Below are positions 40,310 to 49,500 of a stretch of 64,000 nucleotides of DNA, piece by piece. The position numbers were made by a program, and so were the translations under genes. Position 1 is the stretch's first letter. Each line of letters opens with the position of its first letter. The DNA lies in NCBI GenBank assembly GCA_019637955.1, contig JAHBUS010000003.1:310001-374000 (forward strand). Reading direction: 5' to 3'. The notes under the pieces are model-generated. The model was not told where the DNA came from and did not search any database. It worked only from the letters and a program-made list of their open reading frames with translations. Source of the DNA: Pseudobdellovibrionaceae bacterium (GTDB lineage Bacteria > Bdellovibrionota > Bdellovibrionia > Bdellovibrionales > Bdellovibrionaceae).

Positions 40310-40995
40310 AGGCGCAAGTAAAACCATTCAATCGACTCGTCTCTTTTGGATTTGGGGCCGCAGGACTTCTTGCGGCCGCTTTTCTGATTCTGACCTCGGA
40401 AGTCACCGAGGCCCGCATGGGCGAGCACGAAACCATTGGCGTGCTTGATAAGGCCTCGCAGGTCTTCTTTATCCACCTGCGAACCGAACTCGGATTCATT
40501 CTTGAGAACATCATGGTTTTTATCACCGATATCGGCTCTCCCGAGGCCTTGATCGGCATTGGCGTTTGTGCGGCGATGCTGCTCGTGATGAAGAAGCGCT
40601 ACCGAGATGCTTTGTTTCTGGCGTGCGCGGGAACGATTTCATCGATCGCGATCTACTTTTTGAAGCACCACTACGCCCGGCCTCGGCCCGAAAACGTGAG
40701 CTGGCTGATAGACGTGAGCGGCTTTTCCTATCCGAGCGGGCACGCAACCGGATCGGCGACGATATTCACGGCGCTAGCCCTAATTCTCGCCTCGGGTCGA
40801 AGTGAAAGAGTTTCTTGGGTTCTTGCCGTGGCCGCGTTCGTTTCGTACTCTCTCATTGCAATCTCGCGCATCTATTTAGGCGCACACTATTTGAGTGATG
40901 TGCTGGCTGGAGGGCTCTTAGGAACTTCGATCTCGCTGATGTTTTGGGGATTTTTTGGGGCGTTTCCGGCTCAATCGGACGGGGCTGAGTCTTGA
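40306..40995 (+). CDS. PAP2-family membrane phosphatase
   Basis: A 229-residue protein with about six hydrophobic segments and the three PAP2 motifs: KHHYARPRP (about 123-131), YPSGHA (about 144-149), SRIYLGAHYLSD (about 188-199, with the catalytic His). These enzymes remove phosphate from phosphatidate, lysophosphatidate or undecaprenyl pyrophosphate. Its place between a phospholipase-like esterase and diacylglycerol kinase favours a lipid substrate. It is coupled to both neighbours by 4-nt overlaps. Confidence 0.86.
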   Translation: MKAQVKPFNRLVSFGFGAAGLLAAAFLILTSEVTEARMGEHETIGVLDKASQVFFIHLRTELGFILENIMVFITDIGSPEALIGIGVCAAMLLVMKKRYRDALFLACAGTISSIAIYFLKHHYARPRPENVSWLIDVSGFSYPSGHATGSATIFTALALILASGRSERVSWVLAVAAFVSYSLIAISRIYLGAHYLSDVLAGGLLGTSISLMFWGFFGAFPAQSDGAES

Positions 40996-41372
40996 TCACG
41001 CACAAAAATCGAAGTTTTCTAAACCGACTAGGATTTGCGAGCCAAGGCATCCTTGGTGCGTTTAAGGCAGAACGAAGCCTTCGCGTTCATGCGGCCGGCG
41101 TTGCCTTTGTCTTGGTTTTTTGTCTGATCTTAAGACCAAGCCTTGAATGGTGTGCCGCGTTCGCCATTTGCTGCGCGCTCGTCGTCAGTCTTGAGCTGGT
41201 GAATACAGCCGTGGAAGCTTTACTGGATGTGCTTCATCCCGCGCAATCGAAGCAAATTGGATTTGCGAAAGACTGCCTAGCGGGAGCAGTATTGATCGCA
41301 AGTTTAATCTCGGTTTTAGTTTTCGTACTCTACCTGGTCCGGCATTTTGGCGGACCACTTGCGGTTTCGTGA
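40992..41372 (+). CDS. dgkA: Diacylglycerol kinase
   Basis: A 126-residue protein with three hydrophobic segments and the DgkA signatures: the N-terminal FKAERSLRVH, ELVNTAVEALLDV with catalytic Glu, and FAKDCLAGAVLIASL. The enzyme phosphorylates diacylglycerol or undecaprenol at the inner membrane. The start is TTG 40992 inside the stop of the PAP2 gene (TTGA); no other start fits better. Opposite activities of PAP2 and DgkA in one operon suggest a phosphatidate-diacylglycerol cycle. Confidence 0.86.
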   Translation: MITHKNRSFLNRLGFASQGILGAFKAERSLRVHAAGVAFVLVFCLILRPSLEWCAAFAICCALVVSLELVNTAVEALLDVLHPAQSKQIGFAKDCLAGAVLIASLISVLVFVLYLVRHFGGPLAVS

Positions 41373-41517
41373 ATCCGTTTGCAAAAGCGGTCACTTTTTC
41401 CAAAAATATTCAAAGTGAGTAAACCGAAAAGCGCTAAGTTGAACGCGCGCCTGGTCTCAGCTTTGCTATCGATTTGATCATTGAATTCAAGTTTTGAATT
41501 TTTCATGGAGGAAACAC

Positions 41518-42312
41518 GTGAAATCGAAGATTGCTCTGCTTATCGGGATGCTTGTTCTCTCGGCCGCGACCAGCGCCGCCGCAAAAACCGTTTTGATCTC
41601 GGACGTTGATGACACGGTTAAACTTGCCTACGCTTTTGGCTCGGCCTATGGCGCTCAGTATTTTAAGGACACCAAATCAAGATTTACGGGCATGAGCGAA
41701 GTCTATGACCTCATTACTCATGATAATCTCGATGTGAAGGTCTACTACGTTTCTCTTGCTCCGACGTATCTCATGGAACGTTTGCACGGAAAGTTTTTGA
41801 GAAACGGTGCGTTTCCTATTGGGACCTATATTGGCCGAACGAACCTACCATCAGAAACACATAAGCTTGAAACAATCAGATCCATCCTTCGCAGTGAAAG
41901 ACCGAGCCGAGTCATCCTGGTTGGTGACGACGGGCAGGCGGACGCTGCCGTTTACCGTCAAGTCTCTGCAGAGCCTGAGTTTGCGGGGATCATCTTTGAT
42001 CAGTTCATCCACATTGTGTCTTCACTCAAAGAAGCCAATGGCCAAAACAAAGTCCAAGGCGCGCAAGTCGGGTTTGTCACCTCGTATGAGTTTGCTCTTG
42101 AACTAAACGCCCGAAAGCTCATTCAGGACCGAAGTATGAAGTACGTGTCAGATCACATCTTGCCTGAGATTCTGATTGAAGCTCCGGGATCTGATGAGAA
42201 CGAGGAGACCAATCAGGTGGCGTTTCCGTACTTTATGGACTGCAAAGCCATCAATTGGAGATGGAATGTTCCGGGCCTGAATGAAAAGGTTCGGGGATTC
42301 TGTAAGTTCTAG
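41518..42312 (+). CDS. DUF2183 (App1-type) phosphatidate phosphatase-like secreted protein
   Basis: A 264-residue protein from GTG 41518, which has GGAGGAAACAC upstream; the frame from 41494 is not needed. A signal peptide of about 22 residues is followed by ISDVDDTVK, the catalytic DxDDT of the App1/DUF2183 phosphatases of the HAD type, and later LVGDDGQAD. Eukaryotic App1 acts on phosphatidate. The gene has its own 145-bp spacer after dgkA, so it may be transcribed separately. Together with its neighbours it suggests processing of phospholipid-derived phosphatidate. Confidence 0.8.
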   Translation: MKSKIALLIGMLVLSAATSAAAKTVLISDVDDTVKLAYAFGSAYGAQYFKDTKSRFTGMSEVYDLITHDNLDVKVYYVSLAPTYLMERLHGKFLRNGAFPIGTYIGRTNLPSETHKLETIRSILRSERPSRVILVGDDGQADAAVYRQVSAEPEFAGIIFDQFIHIVSSLKEANGQNKVQGAQVGFVTSYEFALELNARKLIQDRSMKYVSDHILPEILIEAPGSDENEETNQVAFPYFMDCKAINWRWNVPGLNEKVRGFCKF

Positions 42313-42328
42313 GCAAGCAGCCGAGGGC

Positions 42329-42433
42329 TCACAAAATCAAAACATTACATCCTGCCATGCGAAGCAAGATCGTAAGTCCGATGGCGATAAGGATGCTGGC
42401 GAAGAATGCGCGCCAGCCGAAGCCGATGATCAT
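42329..42433 (-). CDS. 34-residue single-span membrane micro-protein, copy 2
   Basis: A second copy of the ORF at 28506-28610, with MIIGFGWRAFFASILIAIG and the same LTILLRMAGC-NVLIL end. The only residue change is F for L at position 5; the stop is TGA instead of TAG. It stands 16 bp beyond the end of a plus-strand gene, in the same antisense arrangement as copy 1. Unlike copy 1 the frame stays open upstream to 42538, but only the 34-codon part is conserved. There is no clear ribosome site. Confidence 0.65.
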   Translation of the reverse strand: MIIGFGWRAFFASILIAIGLTILLRMAGCNVLIL

Positions 42434-42478
42434 GGGAAGAGTTGTAGCGGGATCTTTAGTCTCGTGCAAGTGGGGGAT

Positions 42479-42801
42479 GCGGGAGCTGTCTTCCGGCTTC
42501 GCGCTTTGCGCTCTCAAGTCGCCTGCTCCCGCGTTCACAGCTCTGGGCCGCTGGCCCGACGCTTAGATGTCTCGGGATACCTCGACACTGATCGAAAGCG
42601 CTCCGCGATGGTGCGGGTGGGGAGCGGAGTTTGCGTCGAGGATTGCCTCCTGGAGACTCGGACGATGTCTTCATCGTCGTCAATCCTCGCTTTGACAGTT
42701 CCGCGCCTCTGGCGCTGCACCGACATGTGCGCGAGTACGCGCACGCGTTGACAGCTTTGTGCCTTCCGGGCACCCGCTTAGAAGTCCAAGAATACGTGGA
42801 C
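42479..42801 (+). repeat. Hairpin-rich dispersed repeat, cluster R12
   Basis: Begins with GCGGGAGC...GCTCCCGC, then the unit with outer stem GAGGATTG (42638-42645) and CAATCCTC (42681-42688), a base-paired replacement of the GTGGATGG/CCATCCAC stem in R4 and R9. Three hairpin pairs follow; the last ends GTCCAAG-AATA-CGTGGAC at 42801, abutting the stop of the lipoprotein gene. Confidence 0.82.
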
Positions 42802-43143
42802 TTAGTGGTGCCCGCCGATTTTTTCGACGGTCATGTCGGGAAGCAAGATAAGGCCGTCTAAAGGTGTAGCCAGCGATGACTCCTCGCCGAGGATCTTAAG
42901 TATTTTGGCTTTGCCGAACTCTTCTTTTTTGCACGTTCGATTGGCCCGTCCTTTGACTCGAATTGAAGTGTCACGGCACGTGACTCGAACAATTCGAACG
43001 GTTTCACCTTCTGAGACCTCGAGAGAGCCAATGCCCACCTTTGTTCCTCTGGCATATTGGGAACTGATCGGATCTTCTATTTTGTGCTGATGCGCGCACG
43101 CCGAGAAAAAAAGGAGAGAGAATATTAGAAAAATCTCTTTCAT
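42802..43143 (-). CDS. Lipoprotein with His-rich C-terminus
   Basis: A 113-residue protein with lipobox FSAC near residue 16, followed by AHQHK. The mature domain (VGIGSLEVSEGETVRIVRVTCRD, KAKILKILGEES, DMTVEKIGGHH) is shared with the gene at 52904-53236, which ends KIHPHHP. Histidines at both ends of the mature chain could bind metal. It is the last gene of the metal-resistance operon, 3 bp after the repressor gene. Confidence 0.68.
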   Translation of the reverse strand: MKEIFLIFSLLFFSACAHQHKIEDPISSQYARGTKVGIGSLEVSEGETVRIVRVTCRDTSIRVKGRANRTCKKEEFGKAKILKILGEESSLATPLDGLILLPDMTVEKIGGHH

Positions 43144-43146
43144 ATC

Positions 43147-43449
43147 CTAGTGATGACTTCCTGAGCCAGAGCTCGGCATGAAGTTTTGAATCATTGAGGA
43201 GAGGTCGTTGACGATCTTATCCGCTGAACTTTGGTCGCTGACTTCACGCATGCACGAAGCGACATGGTCCTTGGCAACGACGCCTCGGCCTTCGGAGATG
43301 AGATTCATGATCGCTGTGAGCCTTTTCACGATCTCAACGCAGGATTGCTGATCTTGAATCATGGTATCTACAGTGGAAAGGTTCCCAATAGCAGCGCGGA
43401 TCAAGTTTCGAACCTCGTTCGTGCGGTGGTGTTTGTGATGATTACTCAC
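43147..43449 (-). CDS. CsoR/RcnR-family metal-sensing repressor
   Basis: A 100-residue all-helical protein. The HHKHHRTNEVRNLIRAAIGNL start, the CVEIVKRLTAIMNLISEGR helix with a conserved Cys, and the late His-containing helix match the CsoR/RcnR/FrmR family, in which Cys/His ligands bind Cu, Ni, Co or Zn. GTG 43449 is used: AAGGAG is 5 nt upstream and it overlaps the exporter stop as GTGA. The His tail (GSGSHH) may also bind metal. It probably represses the operon in which it lies. Confidence 0.82.
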   Translation of the reverse strand: MSNHHKHHRTNEVRNLIRAAIGNLSTVDTMIQDQQSCVEIVKRLTAIMNLISEGRGVVAKDHVASCMREVSDQSSADKIVNDLSSMIQNFMPSSGSGSHH

Positions 43450-44759
43450 GAAATCTCCTTGATCTTCTGAATGTGATTTTCTTGCCTGGTCCAAATGCCG
43501 TAGATGATGAAGGCCGCGACAACGCTTGCGACCGAAATCAGAACCAAGTATTTAAAATCACTCGTTTCGGAAAGAGCTGAACCCATACCGAAGAGCACAA
43601 GTGTTGCGATGGCCGTTAAAGAGCCCGCAAAGCCATTCACCTCGCCGCGAACTCTCGGAGGAATTCCCAACTGACGGATTTGCATTTCACCCATGCTAAA
43701 GCCATAAAGCCCAATTCGCGATAGCAGCACGAAGAGCAAAAAGCCAATCTGGCCGACTCGTGAATCCATTAAAAAGAATAAGAGAGCGGCGATCACCATT
43801 GCGGTTTGCGAGAACAAGAACCGACCTGAACCCAAAACAAGTCCGTATTTCTTAATCACGACCGGAAATGCAACCGTGGCCGCCAGTCCAAAGATCGCTC
43901 CAGCGCCACGAAAGATGCCGATTTCCCATTCTGGAAGCTTCCAGGCATCTTTGAGGTAGGCGGTCAAAAGAACGCCGTGAGGACTTAAGACTGAAAGCCA
44001 TAAGAACGAATAGGCCGTGACGACCATAGCCACGGGCTCTTTGGCGAACTGTTTCCAGCCAAGCGCAAACTTTTGAAAGGCGTTGAGTTTAGCCGATTCT
44101 TCAATTTTTGGGGGCTTACTCAGGAGATCGGGTCGGTCGTGATAGATAGATCTTAGAAGCAGGTACTCAGGAATAAATGAAACTGTATTCCACAAAGCGA
44201 TCAAGCTAAATCCAATCAGCGCAGAGTTCGCATCTCCAACGAGGAGCAGGAGTCCTGCGAGGATCGGAGCGCCGACTTCGGTCGCGAGATCAACTTGCCG
44301 AAGGTGGCTGTTAAAAGCGCCGAGTTGATCTGCATTTAGACTTGAAGGAACAAGGTCGTTGGCGATCGCAATATCCATAAAGCTTGATCCTAGTGATGCT
44401 AGGACTCCGCCGAAGACCATGACGACAAACGAGGCATAAGCGGGAATTCCGCCCAGGAGTAGCTCGCGTGCACCAAAGAGCGAAAGCCCCAGAACGGCGC
44501 CGAAGCCTATCAGTACGCCCGCTAGTTGCAAAAAGATTCCAAGTTTTGTTACCCGATAGCGGTCCATTTCGTCAATGAGGCGCGTGAGCCGGGGCAAAAA
44601 GAAAACAAGGGCCAATCGGACAAGGAAATAATAAAGAGCCGCGATTCTGAGCTCGCCCGGCAAAATGGCAAGAAAGGTGAGGGGAACCGCAAAATCCCAA
44701 GCTTGATCACCGGACCTCGTCAGAAATCGACCCCAGAGTAAACGGGAAGTTAAAGTCAT
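43446..44759 (-). CDS. Ferroportin-like metal exporter
   Basis: A 437-residue protein with about 12 hydrophobic segments. The N-terminal segment GRFLTRSGDQAWDFAVPLTFL matches the start of ferroportins (SLC40), including the metal-site Asp in GDQAWDFAV. A homologue from Bdellovibrio bacteriovorus is the best-studied bacterial ferroportin. The protein should export Fe(II) or similar ions from the cytoplasm. It overlaps the TolC-type gene by ATGA and the repressor by GTGA, so it is a fixed part of the metal operon. The alternative is an ordinary MFS transporter. Confidence 0.78.
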   Translation of the reverse strand: MTLTSRLLWGRFLTRSGDQAWDFAVPLTFLAILPGELRIAALYYFLVRLALVFFLPRLTRLIDEMDRYRVTKLGIFLQLAGVLIGFGAVLGLSLFGARELLLGGIPAYASFVVMVFGGVLASLGSSFMDIAIANDLVPSSLNADQLGAFNSHLRQVDLATEVGAPILAGLLLLVGDANSALIGFSLIALWNTVSFIPEYLLLRSIYHDRPDLLSKPPKIEESAKLNAFQKFALGWKQFAKEPVAMVVTAYSFLWLSVLSPHGVLLTAYLKDAWKLPEWEIGIFRGAGAIFGLAATVAFPVVIKKYGLVLGSGRFLFSQTAMVIAALLFFLMDSRVGQIGFLLFVLLSRIGLYGFSMGEMQIRQLGIPPRVRGEVNGFAGSLTAIATLVLFGMGSALSETSDFKYLVLISVASVVAAFIIYGIWTRQENHIQKIKEIS

Positions 44760-46048
44760 CGAGAGCTCTCTTCAGCGGCAAGTAGGCTTTCAAGCGCCGC
44801 ACGTCCCATGGCCAAATCGCGCTGCAATTCCAAGAAGCGTTCTTGAAACTCAAAGAGTTGCTTAGAGGCGGACATCAGATCAGGTCCATTTTTAATCCCC
44901 CGCGCGTACTCGCTCTGCGTGAGCCGCAAAAATTCTCGGGCTTTGGAGAGGCTCTTTTCATTTTCCTTGATCATGACGCTCGTGAGTTCAAGGTCGTGAC
45001 GGATTTCTTGATCAAGAGCTTTGACCTCACGGATTTTCTTCGAAGTTCTAAATTCAGCGGCTTTCGCGGCTAGGCGTTTGGAGCGAGCTTCGGAAAACCC
45101 GTCGAGCCCTTCTCCGAGGTCAAGGCTGACCGCGATACCGGCATAAGTTTCAGTTTGTGAGTTTAGTGCGCGGGCGTATTCATCGCTTAACGAAGGCACG
45201 CCGTGTTTAGCGTAAACATCGAGCTTGGGCTGCCACCAAGTTGAGGCTTGATCAGCTCTCAGAGATTCAATTTTTTGCACGGATTTAAGGTTTTGAACTT
45301 CGAGGTTGTTTTGAATGTCCTTTAAGGCGAGTCCCGGCTGCTCATTTAACGAAAATTCCCCCGCAAAAATCAGTCCCTCATGTGAATCCATACCGAGGAG
45401 TGTCGCGAGCCGATTTCTGGCCAGATCGAGTTTTAATTCCAGTGCTCGAATGGATTGCTCAAGCAGCGTGCGATTAAGCTCAAACTGTAAAGCATCGGCG
45501 TTGGTTGCGACACCGGCGCCTGAGCGCCTGCGGGCGGACTGCAAGTTTTCATCATTCTTCTTAAGTTCGTCTTGTTTGAGAGCGATTAACTTTTGGTAGG
45601 TCAAGCCTTGCCAAAATGCGAGGCGTGCGTCTCGAAGTTCCTTCTGGTAAATTAGTCCGGAGTCGAGCCGAGCGGCGCTGAGAGTCTCTTGGCGAACCGA
45701 TTCTTCTTGGGCATCTTTTGATCCCCGGTAAAGGTTGATCGAAGCACCGACGCTCCAATAGCCTTTATTTTCGGCCGTGGATGATCCCTCGCGAAAGCTT
45801 TCGCTCCCGGAGACAGCCGAAAGTCGCGGCAAGAACGACCGGCCGAGATGGCCGGTTCTTTCTTGCTGAGACTCGATATTCACGCGAGCTGCTTTTAAGC
45901 TCTCATTGTTTTTTTGAATAAGCGCGCCAAGATCCTCGAATTTGACGTGGACCGGAGCGGCATTTTGGTGAAGAGCCGCATTTTGAGCCTGTGACCAACT
46001 GCCAAAGACTATCAACGAAATCAAAAAGCCAAATCGCGTGAATTTCAT
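44756..46048 (-). CDS. TolC-family outer-membrane channel (CusC-type)
   Basis: A 430-residue protein with a signal peptide (KFTRFGFLISLIVFGSWSQAQ) and the long helical hairpins of TolC-type proteins (e.g. LKAARVNIESQQERTGHLG, GVATNADALQFELNRTLLEQSI). It is located in an operon with a heavy-metal RND pump, so it should form the outer-membrane exit for metal ions. It follows a small periplasmic protein after 12 bp. No lipoprotein box is present. An adaptor protein is absent here too. Confidence 0.86.
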   Translation of the reverse strand: MKFTRFGFLISLIVFGSWSQAQNAALHQNAAPVHVKFEDLGALIQKNNESLKAARVNIESQQERTGHLGRSFLPRLSAVSGSESFREGSSTAENKGYWSVGASINLYRGSKDAQEESVRQETLSAARLDSGLIYQKELRDARLAFWQGLTYQKLIALKQDELKKNDENLQSARRRSGAGVATNADALQFELNRTLLEQSIRALELKLDLARNRLATLLGMDSHEGLIFAGEFSLNEQPGLALKDIQNNLEVQNLKSVQKIESLRADQASTWWQPKLDVYAKHGVPSLSDEYARALNSQTETYAGIAVSLDLGEGLDGFSEARSKRLAAKAAEFRTSKKIREVKALDQEIRHDLELTSVMIKENEKSLSKAREFLRLTQSEYARGIKNGPDLMSASKQLFEFQERFLELQRDLAMGRAALESLLAAEESSR

Positions 46049-46060
46049 TTTATACCTCTC

Positions 46061-46507
46061 TTAGTCTAAGTTATCGAAAGCCGTCAGCAGCTCACGATTT
46101 CCCTCTTTAACGGTAACGTCGATATCGTAGGGCTTGCCTTCGATTTTGGGCATTTTACCCGTGAAGGCATTGTCTTTGAGTTCAAGTGCAAAGCCTGAAT
46201 CTTTGTATTTGCCTTTCACCTTTGCCGCCAATGTTGCCGATCCTTTTGTATCAAAAGACTTCATGTCCAAAGGCACCATCTTCTGATCGTAAAAATAGAC
46301 TCGAATCGTGCCGTCAGCGGAGCGGACCAGCTCAGCTTTGTGCACAAGTGCTGCGGCTGAACCTTTCTTAGCGTCTGCTTTCGCGACGACGCCCGAAACC
46401 AGGCCACCGTACTTGCCGGTATCTGAAAGCTTAGGACCGTGGCCTTCATCGTGTGCCATGGCCGTACTTGTGAGCATCAAGGCTGCGGCCAGAATCATTT
46501 TTGTCAT
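46061..46507 (-). CDS. Small periplasmic protein of a metal RND system
   Basis: A 148-residue protein starting at ATG 46507, which overlaps the pump stop by 4 nt. A signal peptide is followed by HDEGHGPKLSDTGKYGG, an N-terminal His/Glu cluster that may bind metal. The rest is beta-rich (VYFYDQKMVPLDMKSFDTKG, YDIDVTVKEG). It takes the place that the adaptor or CusF-like chaperone occupies in other Cus/Czc operons, but it is too small for a normal adaptor. A metal chaperone or a reduced adaptor is the likely role. Confidence 0.65.
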   Translation of the reverse strand: MTKMILAAALMLTSTAMAHDEGHGPKLSDTGKYGGLVSGVVAKADAKKGSAAALVHKAELVRSADGTIRVYFYDQKMVPLDMKSFDTKGSATLAAKVKGKYKDSGFALELKDNAFTGKMPKIEGKPYDIDVTVKEGNRELLTAFDNLD

Positions 46508-49500
46508 TTCCATTCTCCCTTTTCATGTTGTTGTTCTCGGTTCAGGTAATTCTGAACCGCTTGTTTTCCAAATTTTAAAAAGACGGTTGGGGTGACGATC
46601 AAATCGAGCAAGGTCGAAGAGATCAGGCCGCCCACAATCACAACCGCGACAGGGTAAAGAATTTCTTTGCCAGGCTCTCCTTGGGAGAGGAGCAAAGGAA
46701 TCAACGCCAAGGCTGCTGTTGAGGCCGTCATAAGAACAGGAACTAAGCGCTCAAGTGAACCTCGTACGACCATTTGACGGTCAAACCTCTCGCCCTCTTC
46801 TTTCATCAGATGCAGATAATGACTGATCAAAAGAATACCGTTACGTGTGGCTATACCGCAAAGGGTGATGAACGCGACCAGCGTTGCGACCGAAAGCGTC
46901 CTCTCGGTGATGTAGATTGCGATGATACTCCCGATGAGCGCGAGTGGAACGTTGAGCATGACTTGAAAGCTCAATATCCATGACTTGAAGTGCACATACA
47001 GGACGAGCAGAATTCCGAGCATCGAGAGAATCCCGAGCCACAAAATGCGCTGAGTAGCCGTTTGCTGGCTCTCGAATTGACCACCCAACTTGATAAAGTA
47101 ACCTTCGGGCAGCTGGACTTTTTCAGAAATTCGTTTCTGGATTTCGCCCACCACGCTTCCGAGATCGCGTCCGTGGGTGTTGGCCGAGATCACGATGCGT
47201 CTTTGCATGTCTTCACGGTTAATCATGTTGGGACCCGTGCCGGGATAGACACTAGAGACTTCCCCAAGGCGCACGCCCTGTCCCGTTGGCATGAATTTCA
47301 CAAGCGTTTGCTCGATCTTCTCGGGCGTCTCGCGTGAGGAGTCGTCTAGACGCATGAACACCTCGTGCATGCGCTGATTCTCGAGAAACTGCGTGACAGT
47401 CTCACCATTAAGCGCAATTTCAAGATTCTCTGCCAGGGTTCCGCTACGAATCCCGTACTTTGCGCTCATTTCGCGGTCGATGGCGATTTTGAGCTGAGGT
47501 ATGAGAACCAAAGGCTCCGTCTGAAGATCGACGACGCCATCGATGTCTTTCATCACATCTTGGATCTGACCACCAAAACGGCGGAGTTCGCTCAAATCAT
47601 ACCCAAAGACTTTCACTGCGATTTGGGCGCGAACACCCGAAAGCAGGTGATCCAGCCGATGGCTAATGGGCTGACCAAGATTCACGTAGACATCGCCAGT
47701 TTTCTCGATTCGCTCACGAATCTCTTGAAGGACGATTTCTCGTTTTCGTCCCTCAGGCTTAAAGTCGACGTCGATTTCGTGCCAATGAACGCCTTCGGCA
47801 TGCTCGTCCATTTCAGCTCGGCCCGTTCTGCGTACAGTCGATTTGACTTCGGGAACCGAAAGAATCGCTTCTTCAATTTTTTTACCGAGGGCGTCTGAGG
47901 CGGGGAGCGAAATTCCAGGCGCGCCCGCAACGCCAATGGTCGCAGTACCTTCATTAAACTCCGGCAAAAAGTTTCGACCCATGAGAGGCAAAAGCATCAG
48001 GCTCAGGACAAGGATCACAGCGGCCCCAGCAAGAACGCTTTTGGGGTGAGGCAGGGTCCAATCAAGTACTTTATGAGCTATGGCCTTGAGGCCGCTCACG
48101 AGCCTACCTTCTTTCTCCTCATGAACTGCTTTAGATTGCGGAAGCAGGTAGGAGCAAAGGATGGGTGTCACGGTCAAAGAAACGAACAGCGAGGCAATGA
48201 TCGAGATGATATACGCAATCCCGAGTGGCACGAAAAGCCGACCCTCAATGCCTCCTAGAGCAAACAGCGGGAGGAAGACCAAGACCACGATAATCGTTGA
48301 AAGAACGATCGAGTTTCGAACTTCGCTCGAAGCTTCGAAGATGACTCGCATGAAGCCTTTGGAGTTTCCTTTTACTCTGTTTTCGCGCAGGCGCCTAAAC
48401 ACGTTTTCAACATCCACGATGGCATCATCGACAAGCTCGCCAATGGCAATCGCAAGGCCGCCAAGAGTCATCGTGTTGATCCCAAGTCCGAAGACGTGGA
48501 ACACAATCACCGTGACCAGAAGGCTCATGGGGATGGCGACAAGTGTGATGGCTGTTGTGCGCCAGTTCATGAGGAATAAGAAAAGAATGATGGCAACCAT
48601 GATAATGCCATCCCGAAGCGCTTCTTCGACGTTACCGACGGCAGCCTCAATGAAGTGTGACTGCTTAAAGAGGTCCGTCTCGAGATGAACTCCAGCCGGA
48701 AGCCCTTTCTTCATCTGTTCGATTTCATTTTCAACCGCTTTTGTGAGATCAATCGTGCTTGCGCTAGGCTGTTTTTGAATGGTCAGGATGACCGAGTGCT
48801 TGGCGTTAATACTTCCTTCGCCGCGTTTAGCTTTGGCTCCGATACGGACTTCCGCCACATCCTTAACGAGAACGGGGTTCCCGAGGTGAAGACCGACGAG
48901 CGAATTCTCGATGTCCTCAAGGCTTGCCACGCGGCCGAGCGGGCGAATCAGGTACTCTTTGTCCGAGACATTGATAAAGCCGCCGGTCGTGTTCTCGCTG
49001 ATTTCCGAAAGCGCGCGTTTAAGGTCCTCCAAAGAGACTGCTCTCTTTTGCAACTTTTCGCTCGAGACGAGAATCTGGTACTGTTTGACTTCGCCGCCCA
49101 TAACGACGACCTGGCTAATTCCCGGGATTGTCATAAGCCTGGGGCGAAGAGTCCAGTCTGCAAGGGTGCGAAGATCCATAGGCGTGACGCTCGCATCGGG
49201 ACTCGTGACACCGATAAACTGAATCTCGCCCATGATTGATGTGACGGGGCCCATGATTGGCTGAAGGCCCGGAGGGAGCTTGCCCTCAAGAAGCTGTAAG
49301 CGCTCGGCAATAAGCTGGCGGTTTCTAAAGATTTCGGTGCCCCAATCAAACTCGACATAAATAATCGAGATCCCGATACCGCTACTGGATCGCAGCCGCA
49401 AAACTCCAGGTGTTCCATTGAGCGTAGATTCAATGGGAAGAGTGACAAGACTTTCCACCTCTTCAGGCGCAAGTCCGTGTGCTTCGGTGAGAACCGTGAC

